The notes under the pieces are model-generated. The model was not told where the DNA came from. It was given only the letters and a program-made list of their open reading frames with translations, and searched no databases. From JBCDCY01 sp039180875 (lineage in GTDB: Bacteria; Pseudomonadota; Alphaproteobacteria; Rhodobacterales; Rhodobacteraceae), in contig JBCDCY010000004.1 of NCBI GenBank assembly GCA_039180875.1, positions 346,768 to 410,767 on the forward strand: a stretch of DNA of 64,000 nt, written 5' to 3'. Positions 28,603-36,934 of the stretch are shown piece after piece. Both the position numbers and the translations under genes were made by a program. Position 1 is the stretch's first letter; every line of letters starts with the position of its first letter.

Positions 28603-29799
28603 ATGAGCGAGTTGGAGACCCAGACCCGGGCCGAGCCCTCGGCGGAGCGGAGCCCGGCCACGGAAGTGAAATCCGCCATGTCTGCGTTTCTGAGTGATTT
28701 CAGAGACTTTCAGACTGAAATGAAGTCCAAGATTAAACAGCAGGAAGCTCGACTGACCATGCTCGATCGCAAGACCGCCGTTTCCGAGCGCCCCGCGCTG
28801 TCGCGCGCCGCGGACCTCGACCTCCCCCACAAGAAGGCTTTTGCCGCCTACATCCGCAACGGCGACGATGACGCGCTGCGCGGCATCGAGGTCGAGGAGA
28901 AGGGCCTGTCGACCGCGGTTGCCGCCGACGGTGGCTACCTCGTCGATCCGCAGACCTCCGACCGCATCCAGTCGGTGCTGCTGGGCGCAGCCTCGATCCG
29001 GTCGGTGGCCAATGTGGTCCAGGTCGAGTCGACCGCCTACGACGTGCTGGTCGATCACACCGACCTCGGCGCCGGCTGGTCGAGCGAGACCGGCAGCCAG
29101 GCCGAGACCACGACGCCCCAGGTCGAGCGGATCTCCATCCCGCTGCACGAGCTTTCGGCGCTGCCCAAGGCCTCCCAGCGGCTGCTCGACGACAGCGCCT
29201 TCGACGTCGAGGGCTGGCTGGCGAGCCGGATTGCCGACAAGTTCAACCGGGCCGAGGCGCTCGCCTTCATCTCGGGCGACGGTGTCGACAAGCCGACGGG
29301 CCTGCTGAGCTACCCGACGGTGGCCAACGACAGCTGGAGCTGGGGCAATCTCGGCTATGTCGCGACCGGGGCGGACGGCGATTTCAACTCGGTGGACCCG
29401 GCCGATGCGATCGTCGATCTGGTCTATTCGGTGAGCGCCCGCTACCGCGCCAACGCGACGTTCGTGATGAACTCCAAGACCGCCGGCGCCGTGCGCAAGA
29501 TGAAGGACGCCGACGGCCGCTTCCTGTGGTCCGACGGCCTGGCCGCGGGTGAGCCTGCGCGTCTGATGGGTTACCGGGTGCTGGTGGCCGAGGATATGCC
29601 CGACATCGCCTCGGGCGCCTTCGCGGTGGCTTTCGGCGACTTCTCCGCCGGCTACACCATCGCCGAGCGTCCGGACCTGCGCATCCTGCGCGATCCGTTC
29701 TCGGCCAAGCCGCATGTCCTCTTCTATGCCACGAAGCGGATCGGTGGCGACGTGAGCGACTTCGCCGCGATCAAGCTGCTGAAGTTCGCGGTCAGCTAA
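28603..29799 (+). CDS. GTA major capsid protein (g5), HK97 fold
   Basis: 398 residues. Residues about 25-60 form a coiled-coil delta-like domain (AFLSDFRDFQTEMKSKIKQQ) normally removed by the prohead protease. The HK97 core starts near EEKGLSTAVAADGGYLVDPQ (20 shown) and includes the long spine helix, FISGDGVDKPTGLL and LMGYRVLVAEDMPD. The C-terminus DFAAIKLLKFA matches GTA capsids. Followed by a 152-base gap with two stem-loops, unusual in this tightly packed cluster. Confidence 0.96.
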   Translation: MSELETQTRAEPSAERSPATEVKSAMSAFLSDFRDFQTEMKSKIKQQEARLTMLDRKTAVSERPALSRAADLDLPHKKAFAAYIRNGDDDALRGIEVEEKGLSTAVAADGGYLVDPQTSDRIQSVLLGAASIRSVANVVQVESTAYDVLVDHTDLGAGWSSETGSQAETTTPQVERISIPLHELSALPKASQRLLDDSAFDVEGWLASRIADKFNRAEALAFISGDGVDKPTGLLSYPTVANDSWSWGNLGYVATGADGDFNSVDPADAIVDLVYSVSARYRANATFVMNSKTAGAVRKMKDADGRFLWSDGLAAGEPARLMGYRVLVAEDMPDIASGAFAVAFGDFSAGYTIAERPDLRILRDPFSAKPHVLFYATKRIGGDVSDFAAIKLLKFAVS

Positions 29800-29816
29800 G
29801 GCGCTGACCCTGCGAC

Positions 29817-29841
29817 CCGCGCGCCGAGCCTTGGCGCGCGG
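29817..29841 (+). other. Stem-loop 1 after capsid gene
   Basis: CCGCGCGCC (29817-29825) and GGCGCGCGG (29833-29841) form a perfect 9-bp stem with a 7-base loop, 18 bases after the capsid stop. No T-tract, so it is more likely a 3' stabiliser or partial terminator for capsid mRNA than a full stop. Confidence 0.6.
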
Positions 29842-29843
29842 CT

Positions 29844-29915
29844 GGCACCCCCGCCCGACCCTGGCCGTCCCCTGGCCGCGTCGTCTGTCCCTCCGCCGCG
29901 CTGGGCGGGGGTGCC
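29844..29915 (+). other. Long stem-loop 2 after capsid gene (13-bp perfect stem)
   Basis: GGCACCCCCGCCC (29844-29856) and GGGCGGGGGTGCC (29903-29915) are exact reverse complements with a 46-base loop. The second arm ends 36 bases before the start of the beta-helix gene. Two adjacent stem-loops here are the only sizeable structured gap inside the GTA operon. Confidence 0.65.
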
Positions 29916-29951
29916 GTTCTATCCTCTGCAGAAAAAGTCGAGCGGGGCGCG

Positions 29952-31607
29952 ATGACACGTACCATCGTCAAATCTGTCGGCGCGGCCCCCGGTCGCGATT
30001 TTCCGACCCTTGCTGCCTTTGCCAACGCGGTGCCGAGCGACCTGGTCGCGGCCGATGAGCGCTGGGTGGGCGAGCTTTACGATGACGGCCCGGATCCGGG
30101 CGGCGTCGTGCTGAACGTCACGGCCGATGCCACCCGTCGGGTGGTGCTGCGCGCTGCCCCGGTCGCCGGGTTTCGCGATCGGCTCGATCCGGTCGCGACG
30201 GCGCTGCACCCGGATGCGGTGCATGGGGCGATGATCGATGCGCCCTCGGGCGCGGCGATCACCCTGGCCGGCGCCAGCACGGTCGTCGAGATCCGCGGTC
30301 TACAGATCCGCACGCAGGACGATGCGGCGATCGACGCCCGGTTCTCGGACGACTGTCTGTTCGAGGATCTGTTGGTCGACGTCAACGGTGCTGAGGCGGG
30401 TGTTCTGGCCACCGGCGCCGGGACGCGCATCGCGGGCCTGGCCTTGACCCACGTGGGCACGGGCGATGGCCTGCTGGTGAGCGAAGGTGTGGAGGTGGTG
30501 CGAAGCACGATCCTGCGCCCAACCCTCACCCTCGCCCCGGCCCAGGGGATCGCGGTGGCGGGCGGTCAGGTGACGCTGCGCGACGTGGCGGTCTTCGGCT
30601 TTGCCCGGGCCTTTCCCGAGCCGGCCGAGGTCGCCGCTGCCGAAGGTCTGGTGGCGGATCAGTCGAACCTGCTGGCGATGCCGCACAACTTCGCGGCGCC
30701 GGAATGGTCGCTGGACGAGGATCTGGAGATCCTGGCGCCGGTGGGCCTGACGACGTCGGACGGTGTCCCGCTCTCCCTCGTCACGACGGGGGCGGACAAC
30801 TGGTCGTACGCCACCTACACCGGGGCGATCGAGATCCCGCCCGGCGAGGCCTTGCTGCTGCAGATCGACGTGCGCCCGGACGAGCTGTCTCGCCTGAACC
30901 TGCGGTTCGACGAGGGCGGGCTGCAGAACCGGATGCGGGTGGATGTGAAGAAGGACCCGCCGGTCCTGCAGAACGTGATCCTCGAGTCGCCGTTCACCGA
31001 GCTGCCGACCCAGATCGATCCGCTCGGCGACGGTGTCTGGCGGATCCGCGGCGGTGCGGTGAACGCCGACAGTGTGGCCCATACCGTGTCGCTGCGGCTC
31101 GCGCTCAAATCGCTCGTCAAACAGGTGCCCGGCGAGGCGATGATCGGCGGCTTTGCGGCGGGGGTCGGGTATCTGGCGACCCAGCCAGTGCCGCGCGACC
31201 ATGTCGACGTGGGTGCGGGTGTCGACGGGGTCGATCCCGAGGCGGCGTTGGTCGATGCCACGGCCGGCGACTTGCGCGCAGCAGCGGGTGGACCGCTGAT
31301 CGGCGCCGGGTCTGGCGCCCGGGCCGACATGTTCGGCGATTGGCCGGGAGATCCGGCCGCGGCGAGCGCTGGGGCCCATCAAGACGATCCGGCGGCTCGT
31401 GCGGCGGCGGAGGATTTGACCTCCGCCCAGCTGATGTCGGTCGCCGTGCCATTGAACGGAGGCTTCGCCCAAGACCTGTGGCGGGCCCAGCATCTCTCGA
31501 CCCCCCGCGGCTACGCCCAAGAGCCGCGCGAGACGACGCTGCTGCGCGCCACGGACATTCCCGTGAGTTGGCGGGATTACCTCATTCCAGCCGAGAGGCG
31601 ATCATGA
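29952..31607 (+). CDS. Putative GTA surface spike: beta-helix protein inserted after capsid gene
   Basis: 551 residues, ATG at 29952. Not part of the canonical GTA order. Residues 1-45 form a start resembling phage spike proteins (GRDFPTLAAFANAVPSDLVA). Residues about 50-245 show repeated short beta rungs (AITLAGASTVVEIRGLQI, DCLFEDLLVDVNG, GTRIAGLALTHVG, VEVVRSTILRP, GQVTLRDVAVFG) typical of a right-handed parallel beta-helix. Residues about 255-385 look like an inserted beta-sandwich (NWSYATYTGAIEIPPGEALL, LSRLNLRFDEGG, GDGVWRIRGGAV), as in head-spike or carbohydrate-binding domains. The C-terminal 60 residues end DIPVSWRDYLIP. Its stop overlaps the next start (ATGA). A receptor-binding or head-fibre role is inferred from fold and place. 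Confidence 0.8.
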   Translation: MTRTIVKSVGAAPGRDFPTLAAFANAVPSDLVAADERWVGELYDDGPDPGGVVLNVTADATRRVVLRAAPVAGFRDRLDPVATALHPDAVHGAMIDAPSGAAITLAGASTVVEIRGLQIRTQDDAAIDARFSDDCLFEDLLVDVNGAEAGVLATGAGTRIAGLALTHVGTGDGLLVSEGVEVVRSTILRPTLTLAPAQGIAVAGGQVTLRDVAVFGFARAFPEPAEVAAAEGLVADQSNLLAMPHNFAAPEWSLDEDLEILAPVGLTTSDGVPLSLVTTGADNWSYATYTGAIEIPPGEALLLQIDVRPDELSRLNLRFDEGGLQNRMRVDVKKDPPVLQNVILESPFTELPTQIDPLGDGVWRIRGGAVNADSVAHTVSLRLALKSLVKQVPGEAMIGGFAAGVGYLATQPVPRDHVDVGAGVDGVDPEAALVDATAGDLRAAAGGPLIGAGSGARADMFGDWPGDPAAASAGAHQDDPAARAAAEDLTSAQLMSVAVPLNGGFAQDLWRAQHLSTPRGYAQEPRETTLLRATDIPVSWRDYLIPAERRS

Positions 31608-32008
31608 CGAAATTTATCACTCCTTTGGCGCTTGATGCGGCGCTCGGCTACGTCGCTGAGCGGGCCGATTTGATGGTCCTCTGCTCGGCGGCGCCGGGCG
31701 ACTACACGGAAGCCGCGACCGCGGTGAGCGCCAGCGGTCGCCGGATCGCGGCCGGGCCGGTGGTGACCGGCCTGGGCAACGGGGCCTTTGCGCTCGCCAC
31801 CACGCCCGACGGTGGGCGCAAGCTGATCGTCGAGCGTACCTCCAGCATCCTTGGCGAGGAGGCGGGCACGGCAACCCATGTGGCCCTGCTCGACACCGCA
31901 GGTACCGCCCTTTTGCTGGTCACGGAGTTGGCCGAACCGTTCGCCATCGGTGTCGGGCAGAACGCGACCATCGAAGCGTTTGAAGACGCCATCGCGGCGC
32001 CGGTCTGA
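31604..32008 (+). CDS. Small phage-like virion protein in the GTA insertion
   Basis: 134 residues, coupled to the beta-helix gene by a 4-base overlap. The layout (ALDAALGYVAERADLMVLCS, PGDYTEA, then beta-rich segments with GTATHVALLDTAGTALLLVT, 20 or fewer each) resembles small structural proteins of alphaproteobacterial siphophages that start with a helix, then a beta-sandwich ending in a fibre attachment. No enzyme motif. Proposed as a head-fibre base or decoration protein from context only. Confidence 0.7.
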   Translation: MTKFITPLALDAALGYVAERADLMVLCSAAPGDYTEAATAVSASGRRIAAGPVVTGLGNGAFALATTPDGGRKLIVERTSSILGEEAGTATHVALLDTAGTALLLVTELAEPFAIGVGQNATIEAFEDAIAAPV

Positions 32009-32022
32009 GGCGGGGAGAGAGC

Positions 32023-32319
32023 ATGAGCGGATATTTCCTGAAGGACCCGGCCTCCGAGCTCGACTACGCGATCGACTGGTCGGGCGGTTATCTGGAGCCG
32101 GAAGAGGCCGTGGCCGAGGATCTGGGCTGGCGCATCGAGCCGGACGACGCCCGGCCCGGTGCCCTGCAGATCGTCGCCAGCAGCCTGGACGGTGCCCGGA
32201 GCGTAGCGGTGCTGCGCGACGGTACGGCCGGCCACAGCTACCGTGTCGCCGCCCGCGTCCGGACCACCCAGGACCGGATCGTCGAGCGCTCAATCCTTGT
32301 CCGCGTCGCGGCACGCTGA
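32023..32319 (+). CDS. Small Ig-like/fibre-adaptor-like protein in the GTA insertion
   Basis: 98 residues, ATG at 32023 behind GGGGAGAG. The start FLKDPASELDYAIDWSGGYL and the end GHSYRVAARVRTTQDRIVER are the two conserved blocks of small phage proteins annotated as fibre-tail adaptors, predicted to be a single beta-sandwich. The family link is remembered, not searched. Third and last gene of the insertion; the head-tail connector begins 23 bases on. Confidence 0.68.
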   Translation: MSGYFLKDPASELDYAIDWSGGYLEPEEAVAEDLGWRIEPDDARPGALQIVASSLDGARSVAVLRDGTAGHSYRVAARVRTTQDRIVERSILVRVAAR

Positions 32320-32342
32320 CCGCGTTTCCATCGGAGACAGAC

Positions 32343-32930
32343 ATGATCTTGACAGAGATCGCGCCGGCAGCAGCGCTGCCGGTGCCGCTGCGTGAGTTTG
32401 CGGCGCACATCCGGCTCGGCACCGGGTTCGAGGACGACGGGTCCGAGGACGCGCTGCTCGAGGTCTATCTGCGGGCCGCGGCCGCGGCCATCGAGGCCCG
32501 CACCGGCAAGGCGTTGGTCACCCGGCGCCTCGGCCTGCAGCTGACGCGCTGGCGCGCACCCTGCGCCCACGGCCTGCCGGTGGCGCCGGTCGCCGCGGTG
32601 GAGACGGTGCGCCTGATCGACGAATTGGGCGCGGCGACAGAGGTCGATGCGACACGCTGGACGCTGGTGCCCGATGCTCAGATGCCGCAGCTGGTGGGCG
32701 CTCGTGGCGGTACGCTGCCGACGATCCCGATTAACGGGCGGGCTGAGATCACCTTTCAGGCCGGCTTCGGCCCGAGCTGGAACGACGTCCCCTCGGACCT
32801 GCGCCAGGCGGTGATGCTGCTGGCCGCGAGCTACTACGAGCAACGGGCCGAGGTCGGCGGCGGCATGGCCAAGCCGATGCCGTTCGGCGTGGCGGCTCTG
32901 CTCGAGCCCCATTGCGCCGTGCGGATGTGA
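32343..32930 (+). CDS. GTA head-tail connector (g6, phage gp6-like)
   Basis: 195 residues from the ATG at 32343; the open frame runs upstream but only this start has GGAGACAGAC before it. N-terminal helical domain (PLREFAAHIRLGTGFED, LLEVYLRAAAAAIEARTGKA, 20 or fewer) and a C-terminal helix (PSDLRQAVMLLAASYYEQRA) are typical of phage DNA-packaging/connector proteins of the gp6 family. Forms the adaptor ring below the portal. Confidence 0.88.
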   Translation: MILTEIAPAAALPVPLREFAAHIRLGTGFEDDGSEDALLEVYLRAAAAAIEARTGKALVTRRLGLQLTRWRAPCAHGLPVAPVAAVETVRLIDELGAATEVDATRWTLVPDAQMPQLVGARGGTLPTIPINGRAEITFQAGFGPSWNDVPSDLRQAVMLLAASYYEQRAEVGGGMAKPMPFGVAALLEPHCAVRM

Positions 32931-32941
32931 GGAGAGGGCCG

Positions 32942-33280
32942 ATGCAGAGCCTGCCGATCTTGCGCCGGCGCCTGACGCTGGAAGAACGCGAGCGTGTCGA
33001 GGATGGCGGCGGCGGAACGACCGAGAGCTGGGTGGCCAAAGGCAACCTTTGGGCCGAGGTCCAACGGGCGAGCCTGCGCGCTCGCGACGATGGTGGGCGG
33101 CTGGCGGACATCACCCGCTACCGCATCACCGTGCGCGCGGCGCCCTTCGGCCATCCGTCGCGACCGCGGCCGGGTCAGCGTCTGTCTGAGCGCGGCCGGG
33201 CCTTCACCATCCTGGGTGTGAGCGAGGCCGACGGTGCGGGGCACTACCTGCGGCTCGATGCGGAGGAGGGTGCGCTATGA
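32942..33280 (+). CDS. GTA head closure/head-tail adaptor (g7)
   Basis: 112 residues, ATG at 32942 behind GGAGAG. Family pattern of phage head-tail adaptors: RRRLTLEERERV, WVAKGNLWAEVQ, DITRYRITVRAAP and RPRPGQRLSERGRAFTILGV (20), small beta-barrel. It overlaps the next gene by 4 bases. Confidence 0.88.
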   Translation: MQSLPILRRRLTLEERERVEDGGGGTTESWVAKGNLWAEVQRASLRARDDGGRLADITRYRITVRAAPFGHPSRPRPGQRLSERGRAFTILGVSEADGAGHYLRLDAEEGAL

Positions 33281-33696
33281 CCTACGCCTTCGCATGGTCG
33301 TTGCAGCAGGGCGTCTTTGCCGCGCTGCAGGCCGCCCCCGGCGTCACCGACCTGGTGGGCGACCGGATCTACGACGCGCCGCCCCATGCATCCGCAGCGG
33401 TCGACCGGGCGGACGCCTACCTCACACTCGGTGAGGAGGACGTGCGCCGGCGCGGCAGCGTGGGCGGTGATATCGTCACCCACGATTTCCGTGTGACGGT
33501 GCACAGCGGCGCCAATGGATTTGCCGAGGCGAAGCGGGCGGCCGCCGCGATCTCTACCGCGCTGACGGACGGCGGCGTTGCGCTGCCCGAGGGGCATCTG
33601 ATCGAGCTCCGTTTCCAGTCGGCCCGGGCCGAGCGTGGCCGCGGGCCGGATCGCCGGCGGATCACCCTGCGCTTTCGTGCCCTGATCGAGGCCTGA
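33277..33696 (+). CDS. GTA tail terminator/DUF3168 protein (g8)
   Basis: 139 residues, ATGA overlap with g7. DUF3168 features: LQQGVFAALQAAPGVTDLVG, RIYDAPPH, YLTLGEEDVRRRGS and a C-terminal RRRITLRFRALIE. These proteins end the tail tube at the head-tail junction. Confidence 0.9.
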   Translation: MTYAFAWSLQQGVFAALQAAPGVTDLVGDRIYDAPPHASAAVDRADAYLTLGEEDVRRRGSVGGDIVTHDFRVTVHSGANGFAEAKRAAAAISTALTDGGVALPEGHLIELRFQSARAERGRGPDRRRITLRFRALIEA

Positions 33697-33757
33697 GCCT
33701 CACCCCCTGACATCGCGCCGGCAAGACGCGGCGCCCGACAACCCCCGAGGACCGGAC

Positions 33758-34171
33758 ATGGCAACACAACTTGGCAAGGATCTGCTGATCAAGCTCGACA
33801 TGACGGGCTCGGGCAGCTTCGTGACGGCGGCGGGGCTGCGCGCCTCCCGCATCACCTTCAACGCGGAGCCGATCGACGTCACCTCGCTCGACAGCACCGG
33901 CGGCTGGCGGGAGCTTCTGGGCGGCGCCGGCGTGCGCTCGGCCGCGATCTCGGGCTCCGGCGTCTTCAAGGACGCCGACACCGATGCCCGGGTGCGCCAG
34001 CTGTTCTTCGACGGCGAGATCACGCGGTTTCAAGTGATCATTCCCGATTTCGGCGCGGTCGAGGGGCCGTTCCAGATCACCTCGATCGAGTATTCCGGCC
34101 GCTTCGATGGCGAGGCCGTCTACGAGATGTCGGTCGCGTCCGCGGGCGAACTGACCTTCACCGCGATCTGA
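33758..34171 (+). CDS. GTA major tail protein (g9), TP901-1 type
   Basis: 137 residues. Tail-tube subunit: starts ATQLGKDLLIKLD, contains FNAEPIDVTSLDSTGGWREL (20), SGSGVFKDADTDARVRQLFF (20) and EAVYEMSVASAGELTF, the TP901-1 major tail protein pattern. It starts 62 bases after g8 behind CCGAGGACC and ends one base into g10 (TGATG). Confidence 0.93.
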   Translation: MATQLGKDLLIKLDMTGSGSFVTAAGLRASRITFNAEPIDVTSLDSTGGWRELLGGAGVRSAAISGSGVFKDADTDARVRQLFFDGEITRFQVIIPDFGAVEGPFQITSIEYSGRFDGEAVYEMSVASAGELTFTAI

Positions 34172-34497
34172 TGGCGAACCCCTATCGCGGCGAGGTGGCG
34201 CTGACGTTCGACGGCGTGCCGAGGACCCTGCGCCTGACCCTGGGCGCTCTGGTGGAGCTGGAGGCGGAGCTTGGGAGCGAGTCCCTGCTTGCCCTGGTCG
34301 AACGGTTCGAGAGCGGCCAGTTCCGCGCCGCCGACATCCTGGCGCTGCTTGCCGCGGGTCTGCGCGGCGGCGGCGCCCCGATGGAGCGCGAGGCGCTGCT
34401 GAGCGCTGAGATCGAGGGCGGCCCGGTGGCAGCGGCCCAGGCCGCGGCGCAGCTTTTGCGCGCGGCATTCACTGTCGGCGCGGCGGAGATGGCGTGA
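34171..34497 (+). CDS. GTA family tail assembly chaperone-like protein (g10)
   Basis: 108 residues. N-terminal beta hairpin (NPYRGEVALTFDGVPRTLRL, 20) followed by helices (LGALVELEAELG, AADILALLAAGLRGG, AAAQLLRAAF). This is the pattern of the GTA protein family placed between tail tube and tape measure, thought to be a tail assembly chaperone. Overlaps both neighbours by 1 and 4 bases. Confidence 0.88.
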   Translation: MANPYRGEVALTFDGVPRTLRLTLGALVELEAELGSESLLALVERFESGQFRAADILALLAAGLRGGGAPMEREALLSAEIEGGPVAAAQAAAQLLRAAFTVGAAEMA

Positions 34498-34724
34498 GCG
34501 ACATCAACTGGCCGGCGCTCCTGCAACTGGGGCTCGGGCGGCTCGGTCTGCGGCCGGCCGAGTTCTGGGACCTGACGCCGGCCGAGCTCAGCCTGATGGC
34601 CGGTGTCGTGCCCGGGGCGGCGAGCGGCTTCGGCCGCTCCCGCCTCGAGGAGCTGGCCGCGCTCTATCCCGACGACGGCGACGCGGGCGCGTCGAAGCGA
34701 GGAGGTTCGGATGACGGATCTTGA
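34494..34724 (+). CDS. GTA g10.1-like tail assembly chaperone
   Basis: 76 residues. INWPALLQLGLGRLGLRPAE (20), FWDLTPAELSLMAG and a Pro/Gly/Asp-rich tail. The FW-x-LTP-E motif is typical of the second small protein preceding the tape-measure gene in GTAs. Its last 14 bases overlap the tape-measure start. It may arise as a partner chaperone wrapping the tape measure, as in other siphophages. Confidence 0.88.
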   Translation: MSDINWPALLQLGLGRLGLRPAEFWDLTPAELSLMAGVVPGAASGFGRSRLEELAALYPDDGDAGASKRGGSDDGS

Positions 34725-35385
34725 AGACGGCGCGCGCCGGACCGGCGACGTGGTGACGGAGCTCGAGGGGGCGTTGAATGCGACGGAATCTGTCGCCAGC
34801 GCCTTTCGGGCCGAGATGGAGCGCACGCGCGAGAGTTTCAGCCGTACCAGCCGAGAGGCGCAGGGCTTGTCCCGCACCCTTGGCTCCAGCATGCGGAGCG
34901 CCTTCGACGGCCTGATCTTCGATGGCGAGAAGGTCTCCAACGTCCTGCGCGATGTGGGTCGGCAGTTGGCGAGCACAGTGCTGAATCAGGCGCTGCAGCC
35001 GGTGCAGAATGCGGCCGGCGGTCTGGTGACGGGCCTGGTGAACAGCGGGGTCTCGTCCTTGTTCGGCGCAGTGACGCCATTCGCGAACGGGGGTGTCTTC
35101 TCCTCCGGACAGGTGAGGGCGTTTGCCAGCGGCGGCATCGTCGAGGGGCCGACGACCTTCCCCATGCGGGGGGGTGTCGGGCTGATGGGTGAAGCCGGGC
35201 CCGAGGCCATCATGCCGCTCACCCGCGGGGCGGACGGCAAGCTCGGCGTCCGGGCCCGGGCGGGCGGCGCTGTCCACGTCACGATGAACGTGAGCACGCC
35301 CGACGTCGAAGGCTTCCGCCGATCGGGCGCGCAAGTCGCTGCCAATGTCCGCCGGGCGATCGCCCGCGGGCAGCGCAATCTCTGA
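34711..35385 (+). CDS. GTA tail tape measure protein (g11)
   Basis: 224 residues from the ATG at 34711 behind GAGGAGG. Short for a tape measure, which fits the short GTA tail. N-terminal heptad-rich helices (DVVTELEGALNATESVASAF, 20), a hydrophobic Gly/Ala middle (LVTGLVNSGVSSLFGAV) and the Gly-rich C-terminal block FASGGIVEGPTTFPM-GLMGEAGPEAIMPL, the usual tape-measure end. Confidence 0.93.
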   Translation: MTDLEDGARRTGDVVTELEGALNATESVASAFRAEMERTRESFSRTSREAQGLSRTLGSSMRSAFDGLIFDGEKVSNVLRDVGRQLASTVLNQALQPVQNAAGGLVTGLVNSGVSSLFGAVTPFANGGVFSSGQVRAFASGGIVEGPTTFPMRGGVGLMGEAGPEAIMPLTRGADGKLGVRARAGGAVHVTMNVSTPDVEGFRRSGAQVAANVRRAIARGQRNL

Positions 35386-35411
35386 CCCACTGAAGCCTGC
35401 GAGGGTTCAAG

Positions 35412-36044
35412 ATGTCCTTTCACGAGGTGCGGTTTCCCGCGTCCCTCAGCTTCGGCTCCGTTGGTGGGCCCGAGCGGCGGACGGAGATCGTGACGCTGAC
35501 GAGCGGCCATGAGGAGCGGAACTCCCCCTGGTCGCAATCGCGGCGCCGCTACGACGCCGGGCTCGGCATGCGCTCGCTCGACGATCTGCATGAGCTGATC
35601 GCGTTCTTCGAGGCGCGCGGCGGCCAGCTTTTCGGCTTTCGCTGGAAGGACTGGTCGGACTTCAAGTCCTGCGCCCCGGCCCAGACAGTGGATGCGCGGG
35701 ATCAGCTGCTCGGCATCGGGGATGGGCAGCAGACGGTCTTTCCGATCCTCAAGACCTACCGCTCCGAGAGCTATAAGGCGGAGCGGCGGATCTCCAAACC
35801 AGTCGCCGGCTCTGTGCGTATCGCGCTTTCGGGCGATGCGATGGTGGCGGGGCAGCACTTCAGCGTCGACACGGCCGAGGGCGCCGTCCACTTCGACGTG
35901 CCACCGGGCAAGGGTGCGCGGGTGACCGCAGGCTACGAGTTCGACGTGCCGGTGCGTTTCGACACGGATCGGATCCAGGTGAGCGTTGCGAGCTTCACCG
36001 CCGGCGAGATCCCGTCCGTGCCGGTTATCGAGGTTCGGGTCTGA
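35412..36044 (+). CDS. GTA distal tail protein (g12, DUF2460)
   Basis: 210 residues. Starts SFHEVRFPASLSFGSVGGPE (20), has RRRYDAGLGMRSLDDLHELI (20) and FFEARGGQLFGFRWKDWSDF (20), the DUF2460 signature of GTA baseplate distal-tail proteins. C-terminal half is a beta domain (FDTDRIQVSVASF). Shares one base with g13. Confidence 0.94.
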   Translation: MSFHEVRFPASLSFGSVGGPERRTEIVTLTSGHEERNSPWSQSRRRYDAGLGMRSLDDLHELIAFFEARGGQLFGFRWKDWSDFKSCAPAQTVDARDQLLGIGDGQQTVFPILKTYRSESYKAERRISKPVAGSVRIALSGDAMVAGQHFSVDTAEGAVHFDVPPGKGARVTAGYEFDVPVRFDTDRIQVSVASFTAGEIPSVPVIEVRV

Positions 36045-36934
36045 TGCGCGCCTTTGCCCCGGAACTGGAGGCGGCGCTGGCCTCTGGCGCCTCGACCCTC
36101 TGCCGCTGTTGGCAGGTTGTGCGCCAGGATGGTGTGACGCTGGGCTTCACCGACCACGACACCGACATCAGCTTCGACGGCCAGCTGTTCCAGGCTCGCG
36201 CTGGGCTAAGCGCCGGTGCTTTTCAGACCAGCACGGGGCTGAGCGTCGATAATGCCCAGGCGGTCGGTGCGCTGAGCTCCGACGGTTTGACGGAGGAGGA
36301 TCTCCGCGCCGGTCTCTACGACGGGGCCACCGTGCACTACTGGCTGGTCGACTGGCGGAACGTCGCGGGGCGGGCGCTGCTCTTCACCGGCACGATCGGA
36401 GAGATCGAGCGGGGGCCGGCGGCCTTTGAGGCGGAGCTCCGCGGTCTGGCCGAGGCGCTCAACCGGCCGGTCGGCCGGGCGTTTCTGCGCGGCTGCGACG
36501 CCGCCCTTGGCGATGGCCGCTGCAAGGTGAACGTGAACGCGCCGGAGTTTCGGGCCGAGACGACCGTGGCCGCGGTCACGGTGAGCGGCGCGGTCATCGT
36601 GGAGGCCGATAGCCACGCCGAGACCTGGTTCGAGGGCGGCCGCCTGGTTTGGCTCGGCGGCGCCAACGTCGCCAAGTCCGGCCATGTAAAGCGCGACCGC
36701 CTGGTGGCCGGGGGCCGACAGATCGAGCTGTGGCAGCCGGCGGCTCAGACCGTAGCGGTCGGCGATCGGCTGGCGCTGATCGCCGGGTGCGACAAGCGGG
36801 CGGAGACCTGCCGGCTGAAGTTCAGCAATTTCATGAATTTTCGGGGCTTCCCTCAGATCCCAGGCGAGGATTGGGTGACGGCCTATCCAACGGAGGGCGG
36901 GGTGCATGACGGTGGATCGTTGCGCAGAAGCTGA
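36044..36934 (+). CDS. GTA baseplate hub protein (g13, DUF2163)
   Basis: 296 residues. DUF2163 features include TLCRCWQVVRQDGVTLGFTD (20), DLRAGLYDGATVHYWLVDWR (20) and the Cys-containing C-terminal block AGCDKRAETCRLKFSNFMNF (20), then FRGFPQIPGED. The Cys-rich end resembles hub proteins with an iron-sulphur or disulphide site; which is not decidable here. Overlaps g14 by 29 bases. Confidence 0.94.
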   Translation: MRAFAPELEAALASGASTLCRCWQVVRQDGVTLGFTDHDTDISFDGQLFQARAGLSAGAFQTSTGLSVDNAQAVGALSSDGLTEEDLRAGLYDGATVHYWLVDWRNVAGRALLFTGTIGEIERGPAAFEAELRGLAEALNRPVGRAFLRGCDAALGDGRCKVNVNAPEFRAETTVAAVTVSGAVIVEADSHAETWFEGGRLVWLGGANVAKSGHVKRDRLVAGGRQIELWQPAAQTVAVGDRLALIAGCDKRAETCRLKFSNFMNFRGFPQIPGEDWVTAYPTEGGVHDGGSLRRS

